From: Brevibacillus formosus
Lineage (GTDB): Bacteria > Bacillota > Bacilli > Brevibacillales > Brevibacillaceae
Direction of reading: 5' to 3'
Assembly (NCBI RefSeq): GCF_003013405.1
Contig: NZ_PXZL01000020.1
Span: 186,001 to 250,000 of the forward strand
Length of the DNA: 64,000 bases
Shown here: piece by piece, positions 46,086 through 55,684 of the stretch
Layout of the letters: every line of letters begins with the position of its first letter
Numbering within the stretch: the first letter of the stretch is position 1
The notes under the pieces: generated by a model
The model's database searches: none
Told to the model about the DNA's origin: nothing
Seen by the model: the letters and a program-made list of their open reading frames with translations, nothing else
Program-made: the position numbers and the translations under genes

Positions 46086-46114
46086 TTGCGTTCCTTCCGG
46101 GAATACCTTATGAT
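46086..46114 (+). promoter_or_regulatory. Promoter of the DMT transporter gene
   Basis: TTGCGT (46086-46091) and TATGAT (46109-46114) with 17-base spacing, 64 bases before the TTG start codon. Confidence 0.55.
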
Positions 46115-46177
46115 GTCGCCTATACATGAAAGCAGAAGAAAAATTGTGAAAATGCCAGAAAGGAGAGGAAAGAAGCT

Positions 46178-47119
46178 TTGAGAAAACCTTGGATGGCAGA
46201 CATAACGCTGCTCCTCGTCGCTTTTATCTGGGGAACCACGTTTTTGATCGTACAGCAGGCAATTGCTTCGCTGCCTCCCAATACGTTTAACGCTGTTCGT
46301 TTTACCATTGCTGCACTATTTTTATTGATCATCTATTTCATCCGCAATCGTCATCGTAAGCAGACCTCTGAATGGAGAGGGCCACTGCTTCGTGCAGGCG
46401 TCATCCTCGGTTTTTGGCTCTGTCTGGGATACGCCTTGCAGACTGTAGGACTGCTGTATACAACGCCGTCCAAAGCTGGCTTTATCACTGGTTTATCTGT
46501 CGTTTTGGTGCCGCTCTTCTCGTTTTTGCTCTTGCGTGAGCGTGTCAAGCCTTTCGCTATCGTCGGTGTGATTCTAGCAGCATTCGGCTTGTATTTGCTG
46601 ACGCAGAACCAGTCATTCTCCTTTAATCTCGGTGATGCCCTAGTCTTCGTCGGCGCAATCTGCTTCGCCATGCAAATCGTCTCTACCGGTAAATACGCCC
46701 CTCGTTTTGCAGCCTTGCCCCTTGCCATTACGCAATTAGGCACGGTAGGTGTGATGAGCTGGCTGTACGCCTTTTTCTTTGAAGATTGGAGTCGTGCCTT
46801 TGATCCGGCGATCTTGTTCATACCCGAGGTGGCGTTTGGTTTGATCGTCACTTCTATTTTCGCCACGGCTCTGGCCTTTCTCGCGCAGACGGCCTTGCAA
46901 AAGCAAACCAGCTCGACGCGGGTCGCTCTCATTTTCGCTTTGGAGCCTGTATTTGCTGCACTCACCTCGTACGTCTTTATTCATGAAGTATTGAGTGGAA
47001 GACAGTTAACGGGATGTCTCCTGATTTTCACCGGCATGATTCTCGCTGAGCTGCCGATTCAAGAATGGGTGCGGCATTTCCGTCAGAGAAAGCCAAATGA
47101 CGGTCGCGAATCCACCTGA
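46178..47119 (+). CDS. EamA-family DMT transporter
   Basis: A 313-residue membrane protein with ten hydrophobic segments in two EamA repeats (about 6-140 and 150-290), the drug/metabolite transporter superfamily. LVAFIWGTTFLIVQQAI and LFALEPVFAALTSYVFIHE-type ends of each repeat are visible. Substrate unknown; members export amino acids or metabolites. It starts with TTG behind AAAGGAGAGG. Together with the GH84 gene it separates hemA from ysxC, which are adjacent in B. subtilis. Confidence 0.88.
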   Translation: MRKPWMADITLLLVAFIWGTTFLIVQQAIASLPPNTFNAVRFTIAALFLLIIYFIRNRHRKQTSEWRGPLLRAGVILGFWLCLGYALQTVGLLYTTPSKAGFITGLSVVLVPLFSFLLLRERVKPFAIVGVILAAFGLYLLTQNQSFSFNLGDALVFVGAICFAMQIVSTGKYAPRFAALPLAITQLGTVGVMSWLYAFFFEDWSRAFDPAILFIPEVAFGLIVTSIFATALAFLAQTALQKQTSSTRVALIFALEPVFAALTSYVFIHEVLSGRQLTGCLLIFTGMILAELPIQEWVRHFRQRKPNDGREST

Positions 47120-47129
47120 TGCGAAAAAC

Positions 47130-47169
47130 AAAAAAGTTCCTTCTCCCCTGCGGGAAAGGAACTTTTTTT
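47130..47169. terminator. Bidirectional terminator between the DMT and GH84 genes
   Basis: AAAAAAGTTCCTT and AAGGAACTTTTTT arms with T-runs on both strands, serving the convergent genes. It overlaps the GH84 stop region by a couple of bases. Confidence 0.9.
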
Positions 47170-48520
47170 ATGAGCTCTTCTTAACCTCTAGCATTACGGC
47201 ATCCACAAAAAGCTGCATGACCGGTCCGCACACTTCATGCGGGTAACGCTCTGTTCGTTTGAGCCACTGTTTGAGCCGGAGCAAATGATACGCTGCTTGT
47301 GGAAGTCGCCCTCTTGTCCCATGATCAATAAGAGCGACTGCCGACAGACCGACCTTGGTCCACAAATGGAACTTCTCCACCCACGGCCTCGTTTCTTCTG
47401 CAAGCTTCTGATTCGTCATCCCTGCCAACAGCTTGTCAGCCGCCGCTTCCATCTTTTGAAAAAGAGCCCTCAAGTCAGCAATGGCTTTTTGTCGATCTCC
47501 CTGCAAAAAATGAAAGCGGAAGGTCAGGATCGCTTCTAGCAATCGCGGCGATTCCACCTCGCATAAAAACGAGCTTTGCACGTTATCCGCAAAGGTGAAG
47601 AAAGCATCCGCATCCTTTTGTCCCGCTACTTCCTCTACCGCTTGTTTCCATACCGTATCAGGATCGTAGCCGATCGGATCTCGCAAATAGGCTGCCGTCG
47701 TAATCAAAGGAATCTTCGAGCATTCTGGTCTAGACATCGCATTCGCCACATAGCCCGCTGCGTATTGCCACAGGTCAGGGTCACGGTGACGCAATGGACC
47801 GATATGTAGTTCGTTCGCCATGGCCAAATCATTCACCGGGTAGTTGTCCCAATAAAATGGCTGATGACCCGTGTACTCTTGAAAGCGAATCGCATCGCCG
47901 TCCGTCAGGTATGGCGAGCAGACGAATCGTCCCGTCCAGAACAAATCGATTTCTGGCGGCAGATGCTGGCCGAGGTACATGATGTACGCTTCTTTTCCAA
48001 TCCCGTTGTACTGTGTAGGACAAACAACCAGCTTGACTGGATCGCCCCAGCTGCGTATCAAATCCCACACGTAAAGCGTCGTATGGGCATGTGCCTCCGC
48101 CAAATGGGCAAACTCAGCTACATCCTTGTCATGCAACAGATGCAAGGGGATATCATCGAACAATAGCGCAAAGTAACGCACACCGCGATCATACAAATCC
48201 CGGTATTTCCTGCCCAACAACTCCAAATGCTGACGATTCGTATATTCCATGCTGAGTCCAGGACCTAGACAATAAATAAACTGCATGTTGCGAGTCTTTG
48301 CCCGCTGAATCAGCTCATCTAGCTGTTGACTGGCTTTTGCAGGAAGCGGCTCCATCCAGCGTTCCCGCAGATACTCGTCATCTTTTGGGGCGTAGAAATA
48401 CGCGTTGTAATCATATCGGTGCAAAAAGTCGATCATATCCAGCCGCTCTTCATGTGTCCAAGGTGTTCCATAGAAACCTTCGATCACACCACGTACAGCA
48501 AAGCAAGCACTCCCGCTCAC
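47168..48520 (-). CDS. GH84 beta-N-acetylglucosaminidase (O-GlcNAcase-like)
   Basis: A 450-residue glycoside hydrolase of family 84. The catalytic domain begins GVIEGFYGTPWTHEERLDMI (residues 11-30) and continues AYFYAPKDDEYLRERW. The adjacent acid pair needed for substrate-assisted catalysis is Asp122-Asp123 in LLFDDIP. No signal peptide or carbohydrate-binding module is seen, so it should be cytoplasmic, unlike clostridial toxins of this family. The GTG start has GAAGGGAG 7 bases upstream. The likely role is recycling of N-acetylglucosamine conjugates; the substrate is unknown. Confidence 0.88.
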   Translation of the reverse strand: MSGSACFAVRGVIEGFYGTPWTHEERLDMIDFLHRYDYNAYFYAPKDDEYLRERWMEPLPAKASQQLDELIQRAKTRNMQFIYCLGPGLSMEYTNRQHLELLGRKYRDLYDRGVRYFALLFDDIPLHLLHDKDVAEFAHLAEAHAHTTLYVWDLIRSWGDPVKLVVCPTQYNGIGKEAYIMYLGQHLPPEIDLFWTGRFVCSPYLTDGDAIRFQEYTGHQPFYWDNYPVNDLAMANELHIGPLRHRDPDLWQYAAGYVANAMSRPECSKIPLITTAAYLRDPIGYDPDTVWKQAVEEVAGQKDADAFFTFADNVQSSFLCEVESPRLLEAILTFRFHFLQGDRQKAIADLRALFQKMEAAADKLLAGMTNQKLAEETRPWVEKFHLWTKVGLSAVALIDHGTRGRLPQAAYHLLRLKQWLKRTERYPHEVCGPVMQLFVDAVMLEVKKSS

Positions 48521-48559
48521 TCAGATGCTCCCTTCCCCACGACGAATTGGGTCTAAGAA

Positions 48560-49207
48560 TTACTCATTGGCTGGAGCAGTCTCTTCAGCCTTGGCAGCCG
48601 ACTCCCTGGCGATTTCCTCTCCAGCACGGATGCGACGCATGATTTCTGCCCACAGTTCATCCTTGCCCTGGCCTGTCTCCGAGGAAAATACAATGATCGT
48701 ATCATCCCCGCGCAAATTCAGGCTTTGACGGATGACCTTCGTATGCTGTAGCCAACGCCCGCGAGCGATTTTATCACCTTTCGTCGCCACGACTACGGTA
48801 GGAATCCCGATTTGCTTGCACCAATCGTACATCGCAATATCGTCTTTACTGGGAGCATGGCGAATATCGACCAATTGAATAATGAAGCGAAGCTCTTTCC
48901 GGTTTTTCAAGTAGCCCTCGATCATTTTTCCCCATTGTTCCTTGATCGTCTTCGCTACCTTTGCATACCCATAACCCGGGAAGTCAACGAAGTAGAGCAT
49001 TTGATTGACACGGAAATAGTTCAATGTTTGGGTTTTACCCGGACGAGAACTGATCCGGGCAAGCCCTTTGCGGTTCATCATTTTATTGAGCAATGATGAT
49101 TTTCCTACGTTCGAGCGTCCTACCAGCGCGATCTCATGGAGACCATCCGTCGGATACTGCTTCGGTCCAACCGCACTGATAATAAACTCCGCTGATGTTA
49201 CTTTCAT
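48560..49207 (-). CDS. ysxC: Ribosome biogenesis GTPase YsxC/EngB
   Basis: A 215-residue TRAFAC-class GTPase essential for late 50S assembly in Bacilli. G1 [12 protein letters not shown] (about 31-42), G2 Thr in KTQTLNYF, G3 [10 protein letters not shown]4 TKGD and G5 SSETGQG are all present. A C-terminal acidic tail (about 195-215) is variable. Its ATG overlaps the lonA stop codon (ATGA), the same coupling as in B. subtilis. Confidence 0.96.
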   Translation of the reverse strand: MKVTSAEFIISAVGPKQYPTDGLHEIALVGRSNVGKSSLLNKMMNRKGLARISSRPGKTQTLNYFRVNQMLYFVDFPGYGYAKVAKTIKEQWGKMIEGYLKNRKELRFIIQLVDIRHAPSKDDIAMYDWCKQIGIPTVVVATKGDKIARGRWLQHTKVIRQSLNLRGDDTIIVFSSETGQGKDELWAEIMRRIRAGEEIARESAAKAEETAPANE

Positions 49208-51543
49208 GCTTTGTCACCTACTGGCTGTTTAGTTAGCGCGTGACGCAGCACTTCATCTAAATGATCAACTGGATAGAATGTCAGTTCACCGCGTACGCTC
49301 TCCGGAATATCCTCGATATCCTTCTCGTTGTCTTTTGGCAAAATAATCGTGGTTAATCCTGCACGGTGAGCAGACATGCATTTTTCTTTCAGCCCGCCAA
49401 TTGGCAGAACCTTGCCTCGCAACGTAATCTCTCCGGTCATCCCCACTTCTTTTTTCACAGGGATTTGCGTGAGGGCGGATACGAGTGCGGTTGCCATAGT
49501 AATCCCAGCAGACGGACCGTCTTTTGGAATTGCTCCTTCTGGAACGTGGATGTGGATGTCGTTCTTCTCGTGGAAGGACGGATCAATTCCCCACTGATCC
49601 GCACGGGAGCGAATATAGCTGAATGCAGCCTGCGCGGATTCCTTCATGACGTCACCCAGTTTTCCTGTCAGGGTGAGCTTTCCTTTTCCAGGCAAAATGC
49701 TGACTTCTACATTCAGCGTATCTCCGCCTGCTTGTGTCCAAGCCAGTCCTGTAACGGAGCCGACTTGATCTTTCTTCTCCGCCAGTCCATAGCGGTAGCG
49801 CGGTTTGCCGAGCAGTGTCTCCAACGTCTTGGCCGTAACCACGACACGCTTCTTCTCGCCGCTCACAATCAGCTTGGCTGCTTTGCGGCAAACGTTGGCT
49901 GCTTCGCGATTGAGGTTGCGAACACCCGCTTCCCGCGTGTACAGACGAACGAGCTTCAGCATCGCGTCGTCGTTCATTTTCAGCTTATCTTTGCCCAGAC
50001 CGTGATCCTGCATTTGCTTTGGCAGGAGGTAATCACGCAAAATGTTCAGCTTTTCCAGTTCGGTATAGCTGGAAATCGAGATGACCTCCATCCGGTCCAA
50101 CAGCGGGCGCGGAATCGTATCGAGACTGTTTGCGGTCGTAATAAACATGACGTTCGTCAAATCATAGGTCTCTTCGATATAGTGGTCACTGAATTTATCA
50201 TTTTGGTTTGGATCTAGCACTTCGAGCAGGGCAGACGCAGGGTCTCCACGGAAATCGGATGCGAGCTTGTCGATCTCATCCAGCAAAAAGACAGGATTAA
50301 TCGTACCGGCTTGCTTCATTCCTTGTATGATTCGTCCTGGGAGAGCACCTACATACGTGCGTCGGTGCCCGCGAATCTCTGCTTCGTCGCGTACTCCACC
50401 CAAGGAGATGCGCACGAATTCACGCCCGATTGCACGCGCTACGGAACGGGCCAGAGACGTTTTCCCGACACCTGGAGGACCTACCAGACAAAGGATCGGC
50501 CCACGCATGGAGTTTACCAGCTTTTGTACTGCCAAATACTCCAAGACGCGCTCCTTTGGTTTATCCAAGCCGTAATGATCTTCATCGAGAACTTGCTGTG
50601 CATGGTGAATATCCAGATTGTCTTCTGTCGTCTTCGTCCACGGCAGTGCAAACAAGGTATCGATATACGTGCGGATGACCGAGCCTTCCGCAGAAGTCGC
50701 CGGCATCTTTTCCAGACGCTCGAGCTCCTTCTCAATCTTTGCTTTGATTCGCTCAGGAGCGTCCGATTTTTCAAGCTGAGCACGCAGCTCATCTACTTCG
50801 CCTTGACGACCGTCCTTGTCGCCCAGCTCTTTTTGGATAGCCTTCATTTGCTCACGCAGGTAGTATTCCTTTTGCGTGCGCTCCATCTGTTTCTTCACGC
50901 GGTTGCCGATCTTGCGCTCCAGCTCAAGTACCTCGCGCTCGTTGTTCAAAATGGTCAAAAGAATTTCAAGACGTTCCTTGATGTTGGTCGTCTCCAAAAT
51001 TTCTTGTTTGTCCTTCATCTTGAGCGGCAAATGCGATGCAATCACATCCGCCAAACGTCCCGGTTCCTCAATGTCCTGCACAGAGGTTAGCGTCTCTGGA
51101 GAAACCTTTTTGGACAGCTTAATGTACTGCTCAAAGTGGCCCAGCAAGGAACGCATTAAAGCTTCCACTTCGTTTTGCTCTGTTTTTTCATCTTGCAAAT
51201 ATGTAATCGACACGACGAAATAATCTTCCTGTTGAAGATACTCCTCGATCTTCGCGCGTTGCAAGCCTTCTACCAATACACGGATTGTCCCATTCGGCAG
51301 CTTCAGCATTTGTTTCACGCGCGCAACAGTACCAATACTGTAAATTTGCTCAGCATCTGGCTCTTCTATATGGACCTCTTCCTGTGTCGCAAGCAAAATC
51401 TTGTTATCGTCTACCATGGCTTGCTCCAATGCGCGGATGGACTTTTCCCGTCCAACGTCCAAATGGAGTACCATTGTCGGATAAACAAGCAATCCTCGCA
51501 ACGGGAGAAGCGGTAATTCTCGTTTACCGGAACGTTCGCCCAA
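49204..51543 (-). CDS. lonA: ATP-dependent protease LonA
   Basis: A full-length 779-residue Lon: N-terminal substrate-binding domain (about 1-200), coiled coil, AAA+ module with Walker [13 protein letters not shown] (about 355) and Walker [11 protein letters not shown], and C-terminal protease domain with the Ser-Lys dyad (Ser in [15 protein letters not shown]; Lys in [14 protein letters not shown]). It degrades misfolded and regulatory proteins in the cytoplasm. The start is TTG behind AAGGAGAGG. No CIRCE or CtsR operator was seen upstream. Confidence 0.97.
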   Translation of the reverse strand: MGERSGKRELPLLPLRGLLVYPTMVLHLDVGREKSIRALEQAMVDDNKILLATQEEVHIEEPDAEQIYSIGTVARVKQMLKLPNGTIRVLVEGLQRAKIEEYLQQEDYFVVSITYLQDEKTEQNEVEALMRSLLGHFEQYIKLSKKVSPETLTSVQDIEEPGRLADVIASHLPLKMKDKQEILETTNIKERLEILLTILNNEREVLELERKIGNRVKKQMERTQKEYYLREQMKAIQKELGDKDGRQGEVDELRAQLEKSDAPERIKAKIEKELERLEKMPATSAEGSVIRTYIDTLFALPWTKTTEDNLDIHHAQQVLDEDHYGLDKPKERVLEYLAVQKLVNSMRGPILCLVGPPGVGKTSLARSVARAIGREFVRISLGGVRDEAEIRGHRRTYVGALPGRIIQGMKQAGTINPVFLLDEIDKLASDFRGDPASALLEVLDPNQNDKFSDHYIEETYDLTNVMFITTANSLDTIPRPLLDRMEVISISSYTELEKLNILRDYLLPKQMQDHGLGKDKLKMNDDAMLKLVRLYTREAGVRNLNREAANVCRKAAKLIVSGEKKRVVVTAKTLETLLGKPRYRYGLAEKKDQVGSVTGLAWTQAGGDTLNVEVSILPGKGKLTLTGKLGDVMKESAQAAFSYIRSRADQWGIDPSFHEKNDIHIHVPEGAIPKDGPSAGITMATALVSALTQIPVKKEVGMTGEITLRGKVLPIGGLKEKCMSAHRAGLTTIILPKDNEKDIEDIPESVRGELTFYPVDHLDEVLRHALTKQPVGDKA

Positions 51544-51598
51544 GCGGATGCACCTCTCCTTGTTGATCTACCCTCTTACAAAGAGCCTTATAACAGAT

Positions 51599-51626
51599 AA
51601 AAACGGCCCTCAAAGCCGTTTTTTTA
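51599..51626 (-). terminator. Terminator between lonB and lonA
   Basis: Hairpin AAAACGGC / GCCGTTTT with T-runs on both sides. It ends lonB transcription on the minus strand and is only about 56 bases upstream of the lonA start. Confidence 0.75.
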
Positions 51627-51790
51627 ATGCCCACCCGACCCCAAAAACGAGACAAAAAAGATCATACTCAATCATTTTTTGTGAAGCTCGTTTCAGGCCA
51701 GGCAAGGCCTCTGGCTCTTTGCAAGCAGAAGCTTTTTTCCATTGTAGCGCAAACACAATCCGATGTCTAATCCGCGAGCATACCCGACTG

Positions 51791-53488
51791 TTACAGGGAA
51801 AGCGGAGAGGAAGCGAGATCCTCTGCTGGGATTTGCAAAGTAAATCCCGTCGCCTCTTCTTCTTGCATGGCAGCTTGCGGTACAGCTATCTCGATTACTT
51901 CAGAGACTGTAGACACTGGAATGACTTCGATCCCTTTCATGTCGGCAAAAATGCTTTGCCAGTTTTCCTCTGGTATGAGTACTCTGGTCGCTCCCGCTTG
52001 TTTGGCGGCCTCCACCTTCGCGACTACACCCCCAACTGGCTTTACCTTCCCATGGATACTCACTTCGCCTGTCATAGCCAGTAAATTATCGACAGGCCGA
52101 TTCAAAATCGCCGAGTAGATCGCAGTAGCAATGGTAATTCCCGCAGAAGGCCCATCCACAGGGATGCCTCCTGGAAAATTGATATGCAGATCATAATCAT
52201 ACGGACGGACGCCCATTCTGTTCAATACAGTCAAAACGTTTTCGATTGAGCCTTTTGCCATCGACTTCCGGCGAATCGTCCGGTTGCGGCTGCCCATTTC
52301 CTCTTCCTCTGCCATTCCTGTCATCGCCATTCGACCTTGACCTAGAACAGCTGTAGGTGAGGCAGTCACTTCTAGTTCCATCACACTGCCCATGTTCGGA
52401 CCGTACACGGCAAGACCGTTGACCAATCCGACCTGCGGTGTATCATGCACCTGCTTTTCGGGGCGAGGCGATTTTTGACTGCTGTGCATCACCCATTCCA
52501 CATCGGCAGCCTGGATGTCTTGGCGTTCTTCCGTCAAGGCAATTCCCGCAGCGATTTGCAGTGTATTGATCGCTTCACGTCCATTAGTCGCGTAGCGCTC
52601 TATCACGGAAACAGCCCCATCTTCTATATTCATATTCATTTTAGGCACAGCCGTACGCACGATACTCCCTATTTCACCCGCCTTCAACGGACGGAAAAAG
52701 ATTTCCAGGCAACGGGAACGAAGCGCAGCAGGTAGTTCCTCTGGCAATCTCGTCGTCGCTCCAACCAGACGGAAGTCGGCGGGTAAACCGTATTTGAATA
52801 CGTCATGAATATGCGAAGGAATTTGGTTATTTTCCTCACTGTAGTACGCACTCTCCAACATGACTTTGCGGTCTTCGAGAACCTTTAGTAACTTATTCAT
52901 CTGAATAGGATGAAGTTCACCTATTTCATCAAGAAAAAGCATACCACCGTGCGCTTTCGTCACAGCTCCCGGCTTTGGCTGTGGAATCCCCGCCTGCCCA
53001 AGCGAGCCTGCCCCTTGATAAATTGGATCATGTACAGAGCCGATTAACGGGTCAGCAATCCCGCGTTCATCAAAACGGGCAATCGTCGCATCGATTTCAA
53101 TAAATTTGGCATCCGAAGAAAACGGCGATAGCTGATTTTTCTTCGCTTCTTCCAGCACGACCCTAGCCGCTGCGGTCTTGCCTACACCGGGTGGTCCATA
53201 AATAATGACATGCTGCGGATTGGGACCACACAAAGCGGCACGCAATGCCCGAAGCCCATCTTCTTGTCCTACAATTTCTTCCAAAGTCGCTGGTCTTGTT
53301 CTCTCTGACAGAGGTTCTGTCAACGCAACCATTCTCATTTTACGAATGGAATCAAGATCCTTGCGCGATTCCTTTTCGGTTGAGGTTTTCGTGTTTCTCT
53401 GCGCTCGCAGCAAGTTCCAAAAGTAGGTGCCGATCACGATACCAACAACCACTTCAATGACAGCAATGACCAATGTCGTATAGTCCAT
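51791..53488 (-). CDS. lonB: Membrane-associated Lon-like protease LonB
   Basis: A 565-residue Lon relative with an N-terminal membrane segment (about 4-24, TLVIAVIEVVVGIVIGTYFW) in place of the large LonA substrate domain. The AAA+ core has Walker [14 protein letters not shown] and Walker B MLFLDEIGEL, and the protease domain has [16 protein letters not shown] with the catalytic Ser plus a conserved Lys region (IHGKVKPVGGVVAK). In B. subtilis, LonB is made in the forespore under sigma-F. ATG 53488 has GGGAGGG 7 bases upstream. A sigma-F-type promoter lies about 115 bases upstream. Confidence 0.95.
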   Translation of the reverse strand: MDYTTLVIAVIEVVVGIVIGTYFWNLLRAQRNTKTSTEKESRKDLDSIRKMRMVALTEPLSERTRPATLEEIVGQEDGLRALRAALCGPNPQHVIIYGPPGVGKTAAARVVLEEAKKNQLSPFSSDAKFIEIDATIARFDERGIADPLIGSVHDPIYQGAGSLGQAGIPQPKPGAVTKAHGGMLFLDEIGELHPIQMNKLLKVLEDRKVMLESAYYSEENNQIPSHIHDVFKYGLPADFRLVGATTRLPEELPAALRSRCLEIFFRPLKAGEIGSIVRTAVPKMNMNIEDGAVSVIERYATNGREAINTLQIAAGIALTEERQDIQAADVEWVMHSSQKSPRPEKQVHDTPQVGLVNGLAVYGPNMGSVMELEVTASPTAVLGQGRMAMTGMAEEEEMGSRNRTIRRKSMAKGSIENVLTVLNRMGVRPYDYDLHINFPGGIPVDGPSAGITIATAIYSAILNRPVDNLLAMTGEVSIHGKVKPVGGVVAKVEAAKQAGATRVLIPEENWQSIFADMKGIEVIPVSTVSEVIEIAVPQAAMQEEEATGFTLQIPAEDLASSPLSL

Positions 53489-53602
53489 ATGCAGTCCCTC
53501 CCATGCGTCTTCGCTTGCGGTCAACTTTTGTCCCCCGAAGAGAGAGGAACACGTGCATGACCGTTTTGTGCATATGTAAAGCTTCTCTTAAACGATATCA
53601 AG

Positions 53603-53632
53603 TAGTATTGCCCCGCAAGCGTAGACGTAAAC
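53603..53632 (-). promoter_or_regulatory. Sigma-F-type promoter of lonB
   Basis: On the minus strand GTTTA (53632-53628) and GGCAATACTA (53612-53603) with a 15-base spacer. This fits the forespore consensus GYWTA...GGNRANANTW at every fixed position. It lies between the clpX terminator and lonB. Confidence 0.75.
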
Positions 53633-53638
53633 CAACAA

Positions 53639-53671
53639 CAAAAAAACCACCTCGCTTATAACGAGATGGTT
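53639..53671 (-). terminator. Terminator of clpP-clpX
   Basis: Minus-strand hairpin AACCATCTCG / CGAGGTGGTT followed by TTTTTTG, 15 bases past the clpX stop codon. Confidence 0.9.
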
Positions 53672-53685
53672 AGTGTAGACAATAC

Positions 53686-54951
53686 TTAGGCTGTTTCTTC
53701 GTGCAATTCCTGGCCTTCTTTGGTCAACAGTTGCGGCTTCACTTTGTCGCGTACCGTTTCTTCAGTAATCACGCACTTGTTGACGTCTTCTCTGGAAGGA
53801 AGCTCATACATCATATCGAGCATGATTTGTTCGATAATCGCACGCAGTCCGCGAGCACCAGTGTTGCGCTTAATCGCTTCTTTGGCGATTTGCATGAGCG
53901 CACCGTTATCGAACTCCAGCTCAACACCATCGAGACTCAGCAGTTTTTGGTACTGTTTCACCAAAGAGTTTTTCGGCTCTGTCAGGATACGAACGAGCGT
54001 CTCCTCATCCAGCGGCTCCAAGGTAGCCAGCACTGGCAAACGACCGACGAACTCCGGAATCAGACCAAATTTCAGCAGGTCTTCCGGCAAAATGTATTTC
54101 AGGTATTCTCCGGCTTTCAGATCGCCTTTTACGCCATCGCCGAAGTCTGCACCGAAACCGATGACTTTTTTACCCAAACGACGCTTGATAATCTGCTCGA
54201 CGCCATCAAATGCACCGCCGCAGATGAACAAAATGTTCGAAGTGTCGATCTGGATGAACTCTTGGTGAGGATGCTTGCGTCCGCCTTGTGGTGGAACACT
54301 CGCAACGGTACCCTCCAAAATTTTCAAAAGCGCTTGTTGAACGCCTTCACCAGATACATCACGCGTGATGGATGGGTTTTCCGATTTGCGGGCTACCTTA
54401 TCAATCTCGTCGATGTAAATGATTCCTTTTTCAGCCTTCTCCACATCATAGTCAGCAGCCTGAATGAGCTTCAGCAAGATGTTTTCAACGTCTTCGCCCA
54501 CATAGCCTGCTTCTGTCAGAGAAGTTGCGTCCGCAATCGCGAAAGGTACATTCAAAATGCGCGCCAATGTTTGCGCGAGCAACGTTTTCCCGCTACCAGT
54601 CGGACCGATCAGCATGATGTTGGATTTTTGCAGCTCCACATCCTCGATCTTCGCCCCGGAATTAATCCGTTTGTAGTGGTTGTACACCGCTACAGACAAG
54701 GATTTCTTCGCCATATCTTGACCAATGACATAGTCGTCCAAGATTTTGCGAATTTCCACTGGCTTTGGAATTTCTTTCATATCGATTTCTTCTTCAGTGC
54801 CCAGTTCTTCCTGTACAATTTCATTGCACAGTTCGATACATTCGTCACAAATGTAAACACCAGGACCAGCTACCAGCTTGCGCACCTGTTCCTGGGACTT
54901 GCCGCAGAAGGAACACTTCAGTTGGCCTTTGTCGTCGTTAAACTTAAACAT
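53686..54951 (-). CDS. clpX: ClpX unfoldase subunit of ClpXP
   Basis: A 421-residue AAA+ ATPase. The N-terminal zinc-binding domain (CSFCGKSQ...CDECIELC, residues 11-36) is followed by Walker [14 protein letters not shown] and Walker [10 protein letters not shown], and by the ClpP-docking loop KKVIGFGAD. It unfolds substrates and feeds them to ClpP. ATG 54951 has GAGGTG 6 bases upstream; GTG 54960 is an alternative. It lies 20 bases after clpP, so the two subunits are cotranscribed. Confidence 0.97.
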   Translation of the reverse strand: MFKFNDDKGQLKCSFCGKSQEQVRKLVAGPGVYICDECIELCNEIVQEELGTEEEIDMKEIPKPVEIRKILDDYVIGQDMAKKSLSVAVYNHYKRINSGAKIEDVELQKSNIMLIGPTGSGKTLLAQTLARILNVPFAIADATSLTEAGYVGEDVENILLKLIQAADYDVEKAEKGIIYIDEIDKVARKSENPSITRDVSGEGVQQALLKILEGTVASVPPQGGRKHPHQEFIQIDTSNILFICGGAFDGVEQIIKRRLGKKVIGFGADFGDGVKGDLKAGEYLKYILPEDLLKFGLIPEFVGRLPVLATLEPLDEETLVRILTEPKNSLVKQYQKLLSLDGVELEFDNGALMQIAKEAIKRNTGARGLRAIIEQIMLDMMYELPSREDVNKCVITEETVRDKVKPQLLTKEGQELHEETA

Positions 54952-54971
54952 GCGCTTCACCTCACAACGGG

Positions 54972-55553
54972 TCAGTTTTTGCGTTCGATAATAGAGTCAA
55001 TCAATCCGTAGGCCTTAGCTTCTTCTGCGCTCATGAAATTATCGCGGTCTGTATCTTGCTCTACGCGTTCATAAGGCTGACCTGTCCGCTCAGACAAAAT
55101 CTCATTCAGCTGGCGCTTCGTTTTCATAATCCATTCCGCATGAATGCGGATGTCTTCTGCTTGCCCACGCACACCACCGAGCGGTTGGTGAATCATCACT
55201 TCGGCATTTGGCAGAGCGAAGCGCTTGCCTTTTGCACCAGCAGCCAACAGGAAAGCTCCCATGCTGGCAGCCATGCCCACACAAATTGTGGACACATCCG
55301 GTTTGATGTACTGCATGGTGTCATAGATGGCCATTCCTGCTGTAACAGAACCACCTGGAGAGTTTATGTATAGCGAAATGTCTTTGTCCGGATCTTCTGC
55401 CTGCAAGAAAAGCAGCTGAGCGACAACCAGATTGGCGATTTCATCATCAATCTCGGTGCCCAAGAGAATAATCCGGTCTTTCAGGAGGCGCGAGTAAATA
55501 TCGTAGGAGCGCTCTCCCCTGCTTGTTTGCTCGATGACCATAGGGATTAGCAT
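54972..55553 (-). CDS. clpP: ClpP protease subunit
   Basis: A 193-residue Clp serine protease. Catalytic triad: Ser98 in [11 protein letters not shown], His123 in [10 protein letters not shown] and Asp172 in DTDRDNFMS (approximate numbering). Two stacked heptamers form the proteolytic chamber for ClpX and ClpC/E. ATG 55553 ([15 protein letters not shown]) has AAAGGAGG 10 bases upstream; the in-frame extension to 55586 is unlike the family. In B. subtilis clpP is unlinked to clpX; here they are adjacent. Confidence 0.97.
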   Translation of the reverse strand: MLIPMVIEQTSRGERSYDIYSRLLKDRIILLGTEIDDEIANLVVAQLLFLQAEDPDKDISLYINSPGGSVTAGMAIYDTMQYIKPDVSTICVGMAASMGAFLLAAGAKGKRFALPNAEVMIHQPLGGVRGQAEDIRIHAEWIMKTKRQLNEILSERTGQPYERVEQDTDRDNFMSAEEAKAYGLIDSIIERKN

Positions 55554-55592
55554 TATGTATTTTCCTCCTTTGCCGAAAAAAGTCAATGGTGG

Positions 55593-55623
55593 AAAAACAA
55601 GGCACGATACACTCGTGCCTTGT
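55593..55623 (-). terminator. Terminator of tig, just upstream of clpP
   Basis: Perfect minus-strand hairpin ACAAGGCACGA / TCGTGCCTTGT with a 5-base loop and TTTTT tail. It ends only about 40 bases before the clpP ATG. Confidence 0.85.
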
Positions 55624-55684
55624 GGTCTTGACAGCCAGCGTCAGGGTTAGCCTGCCCACTGACCAATCATGCGTTCTTCTAAGC

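Noticed and set aside
51544-51790. CIRCE or CtsR operator upstream of lonA
   Set aside because: No CIRCE inverted repeat or tandem GGTCAAA heptads could be seen, only the lonB terminator and an uncertain -10 box.
53701-55011. Long plus-strand open frame (436 codons) opposite clpX
   Set aside because: It is fully antisense to a clear clpX gene, rich in Phe/Gln/Cys, lacks a ribosome site and resembles no family. It is a shadow of codon bias.
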